Translations under genes and position numbers: made by a program | NCBI RefSeq assembly: GCF_021728535.1 | Contig: NZ_JAKKDU010000001.1 | Span: 1 to 64,000 of the forward strand | From: Wocania arenilitoris | Lineage (GTDB): Bacteria > Bacteroidota > Bacteroidia > Flavobacteriales > Flavobacteriaceae | DNA length: 64,000 nucleotides | Direction of reading: 5' to 3' | Part shown: positions 27,280 to 37,933 of the stretch, piece after piece | Position numbering within the stretch: position 1 is the first letter of the stretch | How the letters are laid out: every line of letters begins with the position of its first letter | The notes under the pieces: model-generated | Told to the model about the DNA's origin: nothing | Databases searched by the model: none | What the model saw: only the letters and a program-made list of their open reading frames with translations

Positions 27280-28524
27280 ATGAAACTTTCTTATTTTAAG
27301 CATGCATTAGTAAAAAATTTTTTAGCGCTTTCTACATTACAAGGAGTTAATCTTATTTTACCATTTGTCACATTGCCTTACTTAACCAGAGTTCTTGGAG
27401 TTTCTAACTATGGAGTTGTGGTAATGGTTTATTCCATAATGCAATTATTATCAGTGGTTTGTGATTACGGCTTTAATTTATCAGCTACAAAAGAAATTTC
27501 ATTATTTAGAAACAATACTTCAAAGATAAATACTATTTTTAGTAGTATTTTGTTAGTAAAAGCTGGACTGTTAATAATATTGCTGTTTATTTTATTAATA
27601 TTGGTGATTTATGTTCCTGTTTTAGCAGCCAATAAGGCTACCTATTTTATGGGTTTTGGCATAGTAATAGGCCAAGCGCTAACACCTACTTGGTTGTTTC
27701 AAGGGATGGAAAAAATGAAATATATAACTATAGTTAATTTGGTGTCAAAGTCATTATTTACCCTTTTAATTTTTGTTTTTATAAAAAATTCTGAAGACTT
27801 TATTTTTGTTCCATTGCTCTATTCTATTGGATTCATTCTTGCAGGTATATTATCATTAATTTTTGCTTATAAAGAATTTGGTGTTTCTTTTTATTTTACA
27901 AAATGGGTTAATATAATTGAACAAATAAAGAATAGCACGCAATACTTCTTTTCTCGAGCATCAGTCGCTTTATACACATCAAGTAATAACTTTATTGTAG
28001 GACTAGTTCTTGGAGAATTTTATGCAGGTATATTTGGGGTCGCAGAAAGGTTATTTACTGCGATGACAGTAATTTATAGTCCATTGTCTGATGCTATTTA
28101 CCCACATATGGTTCAAAAAAAAGATTTAAAACTCTTTAAAAAAGTTTTTTTATCAGCTATAATTTTTAATTTTTTTGTTAGCTTAATCACAATCTTTTTT
28201 TCAAGTGAAATAATTTATTTTGTGTTTGGGGAAGGCTATGAAGAAAGTGCTGTTTTATTAAAATATTTTTGCTTTTTATCGTTAATCATTGTGCCTGCTA
28301 CTTTTATAGGCTATCCGTTACTTGGTGCTTTTGGTTTTGAAAAATATGCAAATTATAGTGTAGTTATTGCGTGCATAATTCACGTAATTATTTTGGTCTT
28401 TATATCTTCTTTCCTTTCAATTTATTTAATGGTATTATTGTTAATTTTCACTCAAATTATTGTTTTAGGAATTAGGTTTATAGGAGTTAGTAAGTTTTTA
28501 AAACAACAACGTTTGTATAAATAA
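27280..28524 (+). CDS. Wzx-type oligosaccharide flippase
   Basis: 414 residues with about 12 predicted transmembrane helices and the N-terminal pattern NFLALSTLQGVNLILPFVTL of the polysaccharide transport (PST) family. It would move lipid-linked repeat units across the inner membrane. It sits between the cytidylyltransferase and TagB-like genes. Confidence 0.85.
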   Translation: MKLSYFKHALVKNFLALSTLQGVNLILPFVTLPYLTRVLGVSNYGVVVMVYSIMQLLSVVCDYGFNLSATKEISLFRNNTSKINTIFSSILLVKAGLLIILLFILLILVIYVPVLAANKATYFMGFGIVIGQALTPTWLFQGMEKMKYITIVNLVSKSLFTLLIFVFIKNSEDFIFVPLLYSIGFILAGILSLIFAYKEFGVSFYFTKWVNIIEQIKNSTQYFFSRASVALYTSSNNFIVGLVLGEFYAGIFGVAERLFTAMTVIYSPLSDAIYPHMVQKKDLKLFKKVFLSAIIFNFFVSLITIFFSSEIIYFVFGEGYEESAVLLKYFCFLSLIIVPATFIGYPLLGAFGFEKYANYSVVIACIIHVIILVFISSFLSIYLMVLLLIFTQIIVLGIRFIGVSKFLKQQRLYK

Positions 28525-28541
28525 AAAATCTAATTGAAGAG

Positions 28542-29747
28542 ATGAGAAGGATTCTAGAGGGGTTAAAAACAATAATAAAAATAGGCATTGGGTTTCCGGT
28601 TTACTATATTTCAATATTCTTCCCAAAGAGAAAAGATTTAGCTGTAATAGGCTCTTCGTTAGGGAGGCATTTTGCAGATAATTCAAAGTATTATTATATA
28701 GACTATTATAGTAAAGAAAGAAATGATTTAAACCTTGTTTGGGTATCAAAAAACAGAAATGTTGTTAAAGAATTAAATTCAAAAGGGCTTCCTGCGGAAT
28801 TTCTATATTCTTATATAGGTATATATATAACTTTAAGAGCATCAAAGGCATATATTTCTCATCAATTGGGTGACATTAATGGAGCATTAATTGGTGGGTC
28901 GAAAATCATTCAATTATGGCACGGAATGCCATTAAGGAAAATTGGATATGGTGGAGACTGGACAGACAAAGGTCTTTCGGGTAAAATTAAGCTTTTTATT
29001 TCCAAATGGCTACCTTATGCATATTATATGAAATGTGATGTTTTAATGGCACCATGTAAAAAGGCAAAGGATAATTATGTAGAACCATTTTCTAAATCAT
29101 TTAGAAATAATAAGATAAAAGATAACATCGTTTTATCACAACAGCCTAGAACGTTTTGCTTTGATGATACATTTAAATTATATAAAAATTTTTTCCCAGA
29201 GGCAGAAATGCTTTTAGAACTTAGAAATACTTATAAAAATATAATTTCATGGTTACCAACTCAAAGGAAACAATTTAATAAAACGATTATAGATATAATT
29301 AAGGACTCGGGTTTAGATTTGGAAAAAATGAATGCCTTTTGCAAAAATAGCAACAGTCTTTTTGTTATAAAAGTTCATTTTTTAGATTTTAATTTATTAA
29401 ATGATATTACACAAGAGTTCAAAAATATTTTAATATATCCATACTCGGATCCGTATCCTTTGCTTAAATTTACAAACGTATTGATAACTGATTATTCAAG
29501 TGTATTTTTTGATTTTCTATTGTTAAATCGACCAATAATATTTATGTGCCATGATTTAGAGGAGTATGCTGATAAAGTTGAGTTTTATTACGATTTTGAA
29601 GGCCTAGATATTGGTACAATATGTAAATCATGGAAAAACACCCTCAAGGTTATGTCAAATATTTTAGAAAACAAGGATGATTTTGTCGAAAAAAGGAAAC
29701 AAAAATTAAAGATGTTTAATTTTGTATTAAATTATGACCCCGTTTAA
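28542..29747 (+). CDS. CDP-glycerol glycerophosphotransferase-like protein (TagB/TagF family)
   Basis: 401 residues. The family motifs QLWHGMPLRK near 128 and ITDYSSVFFDF near 312 are present, with a conserved histidine in each half. TagB/F enzymes add glycerol-phosphate from CDP-glycerol in Gram-positive teichoic acids. In a Gram-negative polysaccharide locus they would add a glycerol-phosphate branch or a main-chain link. It has no membrane helix and has basic stretches suited to peripheral membrane binding. Confidence 0.82.
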   Translation: MRRILEGLKTIIKIGIGFPVYYISIFFPKRKDLAVIGSSLGRHFADNSKYYYIDYYSKERNDLNLVWVSKNRNVVKELNSKGLPAEFLYSYIGIYITLRASKAYISHQLGDINGALIGGSKIIQLWHGMPLRKIGYGGDWTDKGLSGKIKLFISKWLPYAYYMKCDVLMAPCKKAKDNYVEPFSKSFRNNKIKDNIVLSQQPRTFCFDDTFKLYKNFFPEAEMLLELRNTYKNIISWLPTQRKQFNKTIIDIIKDSGLDLEKMNAFCKNSNSLFVIKVHFLDFNLLNDITQEFKNILIYPYSDPYPLLKFTNVLITDYSSVFFDFLLLNRPIIFMCHDLEEYADKVEFYYDFEGLDIGTICKSWKNTLKVMSNILENKDDFVEKRKQKLKMFNFVLNYDPV

Positions 29748-29823
29748 TAAAAGGCATTAATGTATTTTTAAAGAATAATGAGTAAGATATTTAATCGTAT
29801 TTAAGTTCATTCAAAACATAATA

Positions 29824-31083
29824 ATGAAAGTTAAATTTACTACGTTTTTTTGCTTGTTCTTGTTTTTTTTACCTTTCACACAAGCACTTACTATAAATAT
29901 AGGATTCCCTTTAAAAGGTTCAGAATTATTATTAATGATAATGATTTTACTATATATGCTAGTGGGATATGTGTCTAAAGAATATTTATATTTTGTTTTA
30001 AATAGTAAGGCTTTAGTCTTTTTTTTAATATGGGCGCTTTTTTCATTTGTAATAAATAGTTTCTGGCAATATGAGTATCCTTTAAAAAAAATACCTTTTA
30101 GGATAAGTGCTTTTGGAGATAGTTTTTTAAGACTTTGTTATATAATTTTAAACATAATTGCATTTTTTATTAGTTTATTTTTCATTTCAAGGAGCAAAAG
30201 TATTTTAAAATATTGGGTTATAGGGGCTGTTATAGCGGCTTGTTATTCTTGGTATTTATTTATTTTTTCGGCACTAGGGTTCCCTTATATAAAATTATTT
30301 GGTATGGAATCATCTCCTCAAAATTTATTTGGGATAATTAGATGTGGAACATTTAGAGAAGGAAACTTTTTTGGACTTTTTTTAATATTATCTTCAGCAG
30401 TTGCCTTTTTTAATGGAAAAGCAAAAACAGGTTGGTTTTTATTGTTTACAATTATCACAACTATGTCTACGATTTCAATCGTTTGTGGAGGATTTTTTTT
30501 AATTTACATCTATAGAAAAAAATTATTTACAGGAAAGGTTTTAATCATTTACCCTTTAATTTTTATTATAATTTTATTTTCCACTAGAACAGAGTTTTTT
30601 CAATATTATGTAAAAGCAAAAATATTTCAACCTGTTAGCCATCTTACCAATGGAAACTTTTCAAAAGTAGATAGATATTTAACAGGTAGAATTGCTTTTA
30701 AGCAAGGGATTGATAATCCACTGATAGGAGTTGGTCCTTATAATTATGCTCTCCACTATGATTATTATAATGATTATAAAAAAGTAGTGAAGAATCCTTC
30801 TGAATGGTTTGACGACTTTATTATTAGAAAAAATAAAAGAGGTATTACAAATAATGTATATTTAGAAGTATGGTCTGAGTATGGTATCGTTGGCTTTTTC
30901 CTTTTTATAGTTTTTTTAGGAAAAACATTGATACTGGCATTTAAAAACAAAAACGATATTATTACAGGAGGAATTATTGCAATTTTGATTTCATTTAACG
31001 CATTTCCTTCTTTTATAATGCTATTCATTTGGGTGTTTTTGGCTATTCCATATGCAATTAACTATCAAAAAAGAATTATATAA
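29824..31083 (+). CDS. O-antigen polymerase/ligase-like membrane protein (Wzy)
   Basis: 419 residues with about 11 transmembrane helices. A periplasmic loop near 290-335 contains GRIAFKQGIDNPLIGVGP followed by NNVYLEVWSEYGIVG. This pattern is that of the Wzy_C/O-antigen ligase superfamily. It could be the repeat-unit polymerase. Its stop overlaps the start of the next, similar gene (31083). Confidence 0.75.
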   Translation: MKVKFTTFFCLFLFFLPFTQALTINIGFPLKGSELLLMIMILLYMLVGYVSKEYLYFVLNSKALVFFLIWALFSFVINSFWQYEYPLKKIPFRISAFGDSFLRLCYIILNIIAFFISLFFISRSKSILKYWVIGAVIAACYSWYLFIFSALGFPYIKLFGMESSPQNLFGIIRCGTFREGNFFGLFLILSSAVAFFNGKAKTGWFLLFTIITTMSTISIVCGGFFLIYIYRKKLFTGKVLIIYPLIFIIILFSTRTEFFQYYVKAKIFQPVSHLTNGNFSKVDRYLTGRIAFKQGIDNPLIGVGPYNYALHYDYYNDYKKVVKNPSEWFDDFIIRKNKRGITNNVYLEVWSEYGIVGFFLFIVFLGKTLILAFKNKNDIITGGIIAILISFNAFPSFIMLFIWVFLAIPYAINYQKRII

Positions 31084-32321
31084 TGAACTTTAAATTTTTA
31101 AAGGATAAATATATATACATATTAGCGCTTTTGCCTCTTTTGTCCCTGTTTATGGTAAGCTTTGTTATTATAGTTTTTCTTTTAGGATCCTTTTTAAGTT
31201 CAATTTATCATAAAGACAAAAACAATAGAATAACACATATAGGTGTTATTCTATTGTTTTTACTGCCTTTTTTAATGTATTTAATATCTCTTTCATGGAC
31301 AGATAATTTGCAGGTAGGGTTGAAGTATGTTGAAAAAACATTGTCCTTTTGTGTCTTGCCTATAGCAATTTTTATATTAAAGCCTTTTAAAACAACCCTT
31401 CAAATTAGAAATTTCAATAAAATATTTGTAATCGCTTCTGCCTTTTCTGTAGTTATTACAATGATTTATTTGCTTTTTAATACTGATAATATTTTCAATC
31501 AGCAAAACACTTATTTTGCTAATATAAAGCTTAGAGAGGCTATTGAATTAACACCAGTTATTGGAGAGCATGCTATATATTTTTCTTTAATAATGGCAGT
31601 GGCTTTATTATTGCTTTTTTATAATAGATTTCAAAATCGGTGGCTGAATGTCTTTTTATCTTTATTATTCATAACAGGGATTATTATAGCAAGCTCTAAA
31701 GGAGTAATTCTATCTATTTTGTTAGTTGGAATATTATTAGCTTTTCAAGAAATTAAAAACAAAAGAAAAGTTGTTGTAGTTGTGCTATTATCTTTTTTTG
31801 GACTTGGAGTAATTACTTATTTATCTCCAATTAAAGAAAGAGTAAATGAAATTGTAAGCACAAAACATATTTATCCTAAAGGAGATTACTATAATTCATT
31901 TAATTTACGAATGGCTATTTATAACTGTTCTTTTTCGTTAATTAAGGGAACACCAATTATGGGGTATTCGCCTGGTGATATACAACAAGAATTAAATGAA
32001 TGTTATAAAAAATTTAATACTAATGCATTTCATAAAACCAATTACAATACTCACAATCAATACCTTGATTACATTTTGTCATTTGGAGTAATAGGATTGG
32101 TGATAATTTTATTTTCATTTGCATATTTTTTAAGAATTGCTATTATAAATAAAAACAAAGAGTACCTTAATTTTTTAATCTTATTTTATCTAGTGTTTCT
32201 CACAGAAAATATTTTAGTAAGAAATACAGGAATAGTTTTATTTACCACTTTTAATTGTTTATTTGCTTACTCTATTTTATTCAATAAAAAATTAAAACAT
32301 AATTTAAATAGTAAACAATGA
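31083..32321 (+). CDS. O-antigen ligase/polymerase family membrane protein
   Basis: 412 residues with about 10-11 transmembrane helices. The periplasmic loop near 280-335 has THNQYLDYILSFGVIGL, a typical O-antigen ligase feature. Directly preceded by another Wzy-like gene with a 1-bp overlap. One of the two may polymerise and the other ligate or join, but sequence alone does not decide. Confidence 0.75.
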   Translation: MNFKFLKDKYIYILALLPLLSLFMVSFVIIVFLLGSFLSSIYHKDKNNRITHIGVILLFLLPFLMYLISLSWTDNLQVGLKYVEKTLSFCVLPIAIFILKPFKTTLQIRNFNKIFVIASAFSVVITMIYLLFNTDNIFNQQNTYFANIKLREAIELTPVIGEHAIYFSLIMAVALLLLFYNRFQNRWLNVFLSLLFITGIIIASSKGVILSILLVGILLAFQEIKNKRKVVVVVLLSFFGLGVITYLSPIKERVNEIVSTKHIYPKGDYYNSFNLRMAIYNCSFSLIKGTPIMGYSPGDIQQELNECYKKFNTNAFHKTNYNTHNQYLDYILSFGVIGLVIILFSFAYFLRIAIINKNKEYLNFLILFYLVFLTENILVRNTGIVLFTTFNCLFAYSILFNKKLKHNLNSKQ

Positions 32322-33361
32322 TAGTTATTAATGCTAGGTTTTTAACTCAAAGAATGACGGGTGTACAAAGGTACGCTTTCGAAGTGTGTAGCAGATTACC
32401 AAAAAAAATAGGAAATAAGAAACTTATTTTTATTGCTCCTAATGAAACTATAATTAACAAATTAAATAATGATATAGATATTGTTTTTGTAGGTAAGTTT
32501 AAAGGGCAACTATGGGAACAAATAAGTTTGCCCGCTTTTTTAAAGAAAAACAAAAACCCAATGTTAATTAATTTCGTTGGCATAGCTCCAATATTTTATA
32601 AAAATAAAATAATGTTCTTATACGACTTAGCTTTTAAACATCATCCAGAATGGTTTTCTTATTCATTTCAAAAATTATATAACTTTTTAATTCCTGTAAG
32701 TTTAAAGAACTCTAAGAGAATAATTACAGATAGCAATTATGTAAAGCAAGATATTGTTAAAACTTATAAAATACCTAATAGTAAAATTAATGTTATTTAC
32801 GCAGCGCCATCAAATAAATTTATTAATAAAAATTTAAAACGAGAAAAATTTATTTTAACGGTTTCATCTATTGATCCTCGAAAAAATTTAGAGCGAGTTA
32901 TTAAAGCATTTAATAAAATAGAATCTGAGTATAAACTTGTAATTGTAGGTAAAAAAAGCAAAACATTTTCTAATGTTGAATTAAATGAAAAAATTATTAA
33001 CGATAATATTATCTTTACGGGATATTTGACTGATGACGAATTGATTGATATTTATAATAAAGCAGAATTATTTATATATGCTTCTTTATTTGAAGGTTTT
33101 GGAATTCCTCCGCTAGAAGCTCAAGCTTGTGGCTGTGCATGTATTATATCTAACGTTACTTCTCTACCAGAAGTTTATGAAGACTCTGTCGAGTATTTTG
33201 ATCCAAGATCAACAGATAGTATAAAGATTAAAATGGAAGAAATGATAAATAATAAGGATAAAATGATGAAACTTAGAAATCTTGGTGTTATAAATTTAAA
33301 ACGTTATAATTGGGGGGATTCAACAAGTAAATTAAAATCTATAATTGAAGAGTTAATATGA
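32318..33361 (+). CDS. Glycosyltransferase family 4
   Basis: 347 residues. GT-B fold with donor-site ExxxxxxxE motif in FEGFGIPPLEAQACG near 263, and the N-terminal TGVQRYAFEV acceptor-side pattern. It overlaps its neighbours by 4 bp on each side, so the cluster is translationally coupled. In GDP-rhamnose loci such enzymes are often mannosyl- or rhamnosyltransferases; the donor here is not proven. Confidence 0.85.
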   Translation: MIVINARFLTQRMTGVQRYAFEVCSRLPKKIGNKKLIFIAPNETIINKLNNDIDIVFVGKFKGQLWEQISLPAFLKKNKNPMLINFVGIAPIFYKNKIMFLYDLAFKHHPEWFSYSFQKLYNFLIPVSLKNSKRIITDSNYVKQDIVKTYKIPNSKINVIYAAPSNKFINKNLKREKFILTVSSIDPRKNLERVIKAFNKIESEYKLVIVGKKSKTFSNVELNEKIINDNIIFTGYLTDDELIDIYNKAELFIYASLFEGFGIPPLEAQACGCACIISNVTSLPEVYEDSVEYFDPRSTDSIKIKMEEMINNKDKMMKLRNLGVINLKRYNWGDSTSKLKSIIEELI

Positions 33362-34506
33362 AAAAAGCCTTAATCCATGATTGGTATACAGTATATGGTG
33401 GAGCAGAAAGATGTGTTGAAAGTTTTAATAATATTTGGGATGATTTTGACCATTTTTCTTTAATTGATAATTTATCACAAAAACATAGGGATATCATTTT
33501 AAAAGGGAAGCCTACAAAAAACACTTTTATACAGAAACTTCCTTTTGGAAAAACAAAGTATAGAAGTTACTTACCTCTTTTTCCTCTTGCTATTGAAGAG
33601 TTAGATTTAACAGGTTATGACTTAGTTATTTCTTCATCATCTTCTGTTGCAAAAGGTGTTTTAACTAGACCTAATCAATTACATATATCTTATGTTTATT
33701 CACCAGTAAGATACGCATGGGATTTATATTCACAATATATTAAAGAAGCAAAGCTAGATAAAGGAATAAAAGGTTTTTTTGCTAGATATTTTTTGTTTAA
33801 ATTAAGATTATGGGATTATTCAACAGCAAACAGGCCAGATTATTATATAGCAATTTCTAACTATGTGGCTAAAAGAATAAAAAAAATCTATAATAAAGAA
33901 TCCATTGTAATTTATCCACCTGTTGATACGGACTCATTTACGTTAACTACAAATACAAGTGATTATTATATTACTTGCTCAAGAATGGTTCCTTATAAAA
34001 AAATTGATTTAATAGTTGAAGCTTTTTCAAAGACTAATAAAAAGTTAATTGTTGTTGGAGATGGTCCAGATTATAAAAAAATAAAAAAACTAGCAGCTTC
34101 AAATGTCGACCTTAAAGGATATGTTGAAAAAGAAGAGATGCAAAAGTTGATAAAACAAGCAAGAGCCTTTATCTTTGCTGCCGAAGAAGATTTTGGGATT
34201 GCCCCAATTGAAGCTCAAGCCTGTGGAGTTCCTGTTATTGCTTATGGAAAAGGAGGTGCCCTTGAAACTATAAACGGAACATTTCCAAGTGAAAACATGA
34301 TTTCTGAAACAGAAACAGGGATATTTTTTGATAATCAAAATGTACATTCCCTTATAGAAGCTCTAAGTTATTTTGAAAAAAATGAGTCATTATTTAATAA
34401 AGAAATTATTAGAAAAAATGCAGAACAATTTAGCATTAAAAGATTTGAAAATGAATTCAAAGAAACAGTAGAAAGATTATATAATAATTGGAAAGAAAAA
34501 GAATAA
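33358..34506 (+). CDS. Glycosyltransferase family 4 (WbaZ-like)
   Basis: 382 residues. GT-B fold; begins [19 protein letters not shown] and contains [16 protein letters not shown] and [29 protein letters not shown]. These are features of WbaZ/mannosyltransferase-type GT4 enzymes. It directly precedes gmd-rmd, which favours a GDP-sugar donor (GDP-mannose or GDP-D-rhamnose). Donor and acceptor are inferred. Confidence 0.85.
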   Translation: MKKALIHDWYTVYGGAERCVESFNNIWDDFDHFSLIDNLSQKHRDIILKGKPTKNTFIQKLPFGKTKYRSYLPLFPLAIEELDLTGYDLVISSSSSVAKGVLTRPNQLHISYVYSPVRYAWDLYSQYIKEAKLDKGIKGFFARYFLFKLRLWDYSTANRPDYYIAISNYVAKRIKKIYNKESIVIYPPVDTDSFTLTTNTSDYYITCSRMVPYKKIDLIVEAFSKTNKKLIVVGDGPDYKKIKKLAASNVDLKGYVEKEEMQKLIKQARAFIFAAEEDFGIAPIEAQACGVPVIAYGKGGALETINGTFPSENMISETETGIFFDNQNVHSLIEALSYFEKNESLFNKEIIRKNAEQFSIKRFENEFKETVERLYNNWKEKE

Positions 34507-34507
34507 A

Positions 34508-35542
34508 ATGAAAAAAGCTATAATAACAGGTATAACAGGTCAAGATGCAGCATATTTAGCTGAACTTTTACTTGATAAAGGGTATAAAGTTTATGGAACC
34601 TATAGAAGAACAAGTTCGACTAACTTTTGGAGAATAGAAGAGTTAGCTGTAGACCAACACCCAAATTTAACCTTATTGGAATATGACTTAATTGATTTAT
34701 CTAGCGCATATAGAATTATTTCAGAAATTGAACCCGATGAAATATATAACTTAGCAGCACAAAGTTTTGTAGGCGTGTCGTTTACACAGCCAATTGCCAC
34801 CGCGCAAATTACTGGAATTGGAGCTATGAACTTACTTGAAGCTATAAGATCAATTAATCCTAAGATAAAATTTTATCAAGCCTCAACATCTGAAATGTTT
34901 GGGAAAGTACATGCAATTCCACAAAATGAAGACACTCCATTTCATCCAAGAAGTCCATACGGCGTAGCTAAAGTATTTGCACATTGGGCGACACTAAATT
35001 ATCAAGAATCATATGGATTATTCGCTACAAGTGGAATTTTATTTAACCATGAATCTCCGTTAAGAGGAAAGGAATTTGTAACTAGAAAAATTACAGATGC
35101 TGTTGCCAAAATTCACTTAGGAAAACAAGATTTGTTGGAACTAGGTAACATGGATGCTAAAAGAGATTGGGGTTACGCTAAAGAATATGTTGATGGAATG
35201 TACAGGATGTTACAAATTGATGAACCAGGAACTTTTGTTTTAGCAACAAACCAAACACAAACAGTTAGAGATTTTGTATCATTGGCCTTTAATGCTATTG
35301 ATGTTAACCTTGAATGGAAAGGAAAAGAAGAAAATGAAATTGGAATAGACGCAAATACAGGTAAAACACTAATTAAAGTAAACCCAAAGTTTTACAGACC
35401 TGCTGAGGTAGACTTGTTAATTGGAGATGCTTCTAAAGCTAATGACAAGCTTGAATGGAAACCTAAAACAACACTTAAAGAATTATGTGATATGATGGTT
35501 AAAAAGGATATCGAAAGAAATGAAAATGGAAGCACTTTCTAA
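34508..35542 (+). CDS. gmd: GDP-mannose 4,6-dehydratase
   Basis: 344 residues of the extended SDR family. NADP motif [14 protein letters not shown] is at residues 8-21, [15 protein letters not shown] near 78-92 and [11 protein letters not shown] (YxxxK) near 154. The [16 protein letters not shown] motif is diagnostic. The product is GDP-4-keto-6-deoxymannose, the branch point to GDP-D-rhamnose or GDP-L-fucose. It overlaps the next gene by 23 bp. Confidence 0.95.
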   Translation: MKKAIITGITGQDAAYLAELLLDKGYKVYGTYRRTSSTNFWRIEELAVDQHPNLTLLEYDLIDLSSAYRIISEIEPDEIYNLAAQSFVGVSFTQPIATAQITGIGAMNLLEAIRSINPKIKFYQASTSEMFGKVHAIPQNEDTPFHPRSPYGVAKVFAHWATLNYQESYGLFATSGILFNHESPLRGKEFVTRKITDAVAKIHLGKQDLLELGNMDAKRDWGYAKEYVDGMYRMLQIDEPGTFVLATNQTQTVRDFVSLAFNAIDVNLEWKGKEENEIGIDANTGKTLIKVNPKFYRPAEVDLLIGDASKANDKLEWKPKTTLKELCDMMVKKDIERNENGSTF

Positions 35543-36422
35543 AAAAAAAGTATTTATAACAGGCATTAATGGTTTTACAGGAGTTCATCTAGAAAAACAT
35601 CTTTTACAGAAAGGTTTTGAAGTTTTTGGAACCACTTTAAACAAGTCAGACAATCCAAAACATTTTCCTTGTGATATTCTAAAAGAAGAAGATTTTCATA
35701 GTATTCTAAATACTATTAAACCAGAGTATGTGGTTCATTTAGCGGCCATTTCTTTTGTTGCATCAAAAGACAAACAAAACATATATAATGTTAATATATT
35801 TGGCACATTAAATTTGCTTGAAGCTTTAAATAAATTAGATTACATTCCAAATAAAATTCTAATTGCTAGTAGTGCCGCTGTTTACGGAAATATTGAAGGT
35901 GAATTAGACGAATCCATGTGTCCTCAACCAGTTAATCATTATGGCAACAGTAAATTGGTTATGGAAAATATGATAAAATCATATTTTGAAAAACAAAATA
36001 TAATAATTACTAGACCATTTAATTATACTGGGATTGGACAAGAACCTCATTTTTTAGTACCAAAAATAGTATCACATTTTAAAGAAAATAAATCAGATAT
36101 TTCGTTAGGAAATATAGATGTTTACCGAGAGTTTAATGATGTTGACTATGTTATAGAATGCTATGAAAAACTTTTAATCTCTAATTTAAAATCAGACATT
36201 ATTAATGTATGCAGTGGTAAAGCACTTAATATTAAGTATATTATCAATTCAATGGAGAATTTAGCAAACTATAAAATAGATGTTACTGTAAATCCAGATT
36301 TTATTAGAAAAAATGAAATTAAAACCCTTATTGGTTCAAATAAAAAGTTGATTTCGGTAATTGGAGATTTTTCGAGTAATTATAAAATAGAAGGCACATT
36401 AAAAAAAATGTATAAACATTAA
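35520..36422 (+). CDS. rmd: GDP-6-deoxy-D-lyxo-4-hexulose reductase (Rmd-like)
   Basis: 300 residues. SDR fold; NAD motif [16 protein letters not shown] is at residues 14-29, SSAAVYGN near 120 and YGNSK (YxxxK) near 141. The phrase [20 protein letters not shown] and the [15 protein letters not shown] stretch match Rmd enzymes that make GDP-D-rhamnose from the Gmd product. GDP-fucose synthase is the alternative, but those proteins have a different C-terminus. A second ATG at 35526 is equally good. Confidence 0.8.
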   Translation: MKMEALSKKKVFITGINGFTGVHLEKHLLQKGFEVFGTTLNKSDNPKHFPCDILKEEDFHSILNTIKPEYVVHLAAISFVASKDKQNIYNVNIFGTLNLLEALNKLDYIPNKILIASSAAVYGNIEGELDESMCPQPVNHYGNSKLVMENMIKSYFEKQNIIITRPFNYTGIGQEPHFLVPKIVSHFKENKSDISLGNIDVYREFNDVDYVIECYEKLLISNLKSDIINVCSGKALNIKYIINSMENLANYKIDVTVNPDFIRKNEIKTLIGSNKKLISVIGDFSSNYKIEGTLKKMYKH

Positions 36423-36440
36423 AACTTTTATTCGATTAAG

Positions 36441-37841
36441 ATGAAAATAAAAAACATTTGCTGCATTGGCGCTGGCTACGTAGGCGGTCCAACCATGGCG
36501 GTAATAGCTAAGCAATGCCCAAATATAAAAGTTACTATAGTAGATATTAATGAAGAAAGAATTGCTGCATGGAATTCTAAAAACCTTGATAATCTTCCCA
36601 TATTCGAACCAGGGTTGGCAGAAATAATAGAAGAAACAAGAGGAAAGAACTTGTTCTTTTCAACTGAAGTAAACAAAGCCATTGATGAAGCTGAAATGAT
36701 TTTTATTTCAGTAAACACCCCAACAAAAACCTATGGAAAAGGGAAAGGCATGGCGGCCGATTTAAAATATATCGAACTATGCGCGCGTCAAATTGCTAAA
36801 GTGGCAAAACAAGATAAAATAGTTGTTGAAAAATCAACTTTGCCAGTAAGAACGGCATCTGCTATAAAAAGTATTTTAGACAATGTTGGTAATGGCGTAA
36901 ATTTTCAAATTTTATCAAACCCAGAATTTTTAGCTGAGGGAACAGCTATACAGGATTTATTAAGCCCAGACAGAGTGCTAATCGGTGGTGATACTTCGAC
37001 CAAGGAAGGAGAAATTGCCATACAAGCTTTAATAGAGATATATTCTAATTGGGTTCCTAAAGAACGCATATTAACAACCAATGTTTGGTCATCGGAACTT
37101 TCAAAACTTACAGCCAATGCCTTTTTAGCTCAACGTGTATCTTCTATAAACGCTATGTCTGAAATATGTGAAAAAACAGGAGCAGATATAAGAGAAGTTT
37201 CGAAGGCTATAGGAATGGATTCTAGAATCGGTTCTAAATTTTTAAATGCTTCTGTTGGTTTTGGCGGGTCTTGCTTTCAAAAAGACATATTAAATCTTGT
37301 TTATATTGCTAAAAGCTATGGTTTAAATGAAGTGGCTGATTATTGGGAGCAGGTAATTATTATGAACGATTACCAAAAAAACCGTTTTTCAGATAATATT
37401 GTTAGCACTTTGTATAACACCGTTTCTGGCAAAAAAATAACATTTTTAGGTTGGGCATTTAAAAAAGATACTAATGATACTCGGGAGTCTGCTGCTATAA
37501 AGGTTGCAGATAATTTATTAAATGAACAAGCCAAAATAGCGGTTTACGATCCTAAAGTTGTAGAAGAAAGAATTTTTGCTGATTTAGATGACTTAAAAAC
37601 ACGGCCATTAGAAGAAAATAAAAGCTTACTCACTGTAGAAAGTGACCCTTATCTAGCTTGTAAAAACTCACATGCTATAGCTATTTTAACCGAATGGGAT
37701 GAGTTTAAAAACTATAATTGGGAAAAGATTTATAGCAATATGCAAAAACCAGCTTTTATTTTTGACGGAAGAGGCATTTTAAACAAAAAAGAATTAGAAG
37801 ACATAGGATTTACATTTTACAAAATTGGTAGCGGGAAGTAA
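36441..37841 (+). CDS. ugd: UDP-glucose 6-dehydrogenase
   Basis: 466 residues. Makes UDP-glucuronate in two NAD-dependent oxidations. NAD motif [14 protein letters not shown] is at residues 10-23, catalytic Cys in [15 protein letters not shown] near 275, and the C-terminal domain [18 protein letters not shown] is intact. The sequence is of the eukaryote-like UGDH class. UDP-GlcA then feeds the uxs product at 39102. Confidence 0.95.
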   Translation: MKIKNICCIGAGYVGGPTMAVIAKQCPNIKVTIVDINEERIAAWNSKNLDNLPIFEPGLAEIIEETRGKNLFFSTEVNKAIDEAEMIFISVNTPTKTYGKGKGMAADLKYIELCARQIAKVAKQDKIVVEKSTLPVRTASAIKSILDNVGNGVNFQILSNPEFLAEGTAIQDLLSPDRVLIGGDTSTKEGEIAIQALIEIYSNWVPKERILTTNVWSSELSKLTANAFLAQRVSSINAMSEICEKTGADIREVSKAIGMDSRIGSKFLNASVGFGGSCFQKDILNLVYIAKSYGLNEVADYWEQVIIMNDYQKNRFSDNIVSTLYNTVSGKKITFLGWAFKKDTNDTRESAAIKVADNLLNEQAKIAVYDPKVVEERIFADLDDLKTRPLEENKSLLTVESDPYLACKNSHAIAILTEWDEFKNYNWEKIYSNMQKPAFIFDGRGILNKKELEDIGFTFYKIGSGK

Positions 37842-37872
37842 ATTTTAAGAGAGGATTAATTATGTTTTATAA

Positions 37873-37919
37873 AAAAAACGCACAATTTCGGAATTCAATT
37901 CCGAAATTGTGCGTTTTTT
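37873..37919. terminator. Perfect 23-bp-arm hairpin with T6 tail after ugd
   Basis: Arms 37873-37895 and 37897-37919 are exact reverse complements with a single-nucleotide loop (C at 37896). The core is CGCACAATTTCGGAATT. A-run and T-run ends pair with each other. It is 31 bp after the ugd stop and only 14 bp before the ATPase ATG. It works on paper as a terminator for ugd, but its length and perfection are beyond what termination needs. It may also be a target or boundary of the inserted ATPase gene. Confidence 0.85.
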
Positions 37920-37922
37920 AAG

Positions 37923-37930
37923 TACCTTTG
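37923..37930 (+). promoter_or_regulatory. Candidate -7 box (TACCTTTG) directly before the ATPase start
   Basis: TACCTTTG matches TAnnTTTG and starts 3 bp after the hairpin T-run; the ATG at 37934 follows the box by 3 bp. Transcription would begin at or just past the start codon, so the mRNA would be leaderless or the start lies downstream. The nearest TTG is too close (13 bp) for a standard -33 element. Confidence 0.4.
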
Positions 37931-37933
37931 TAT

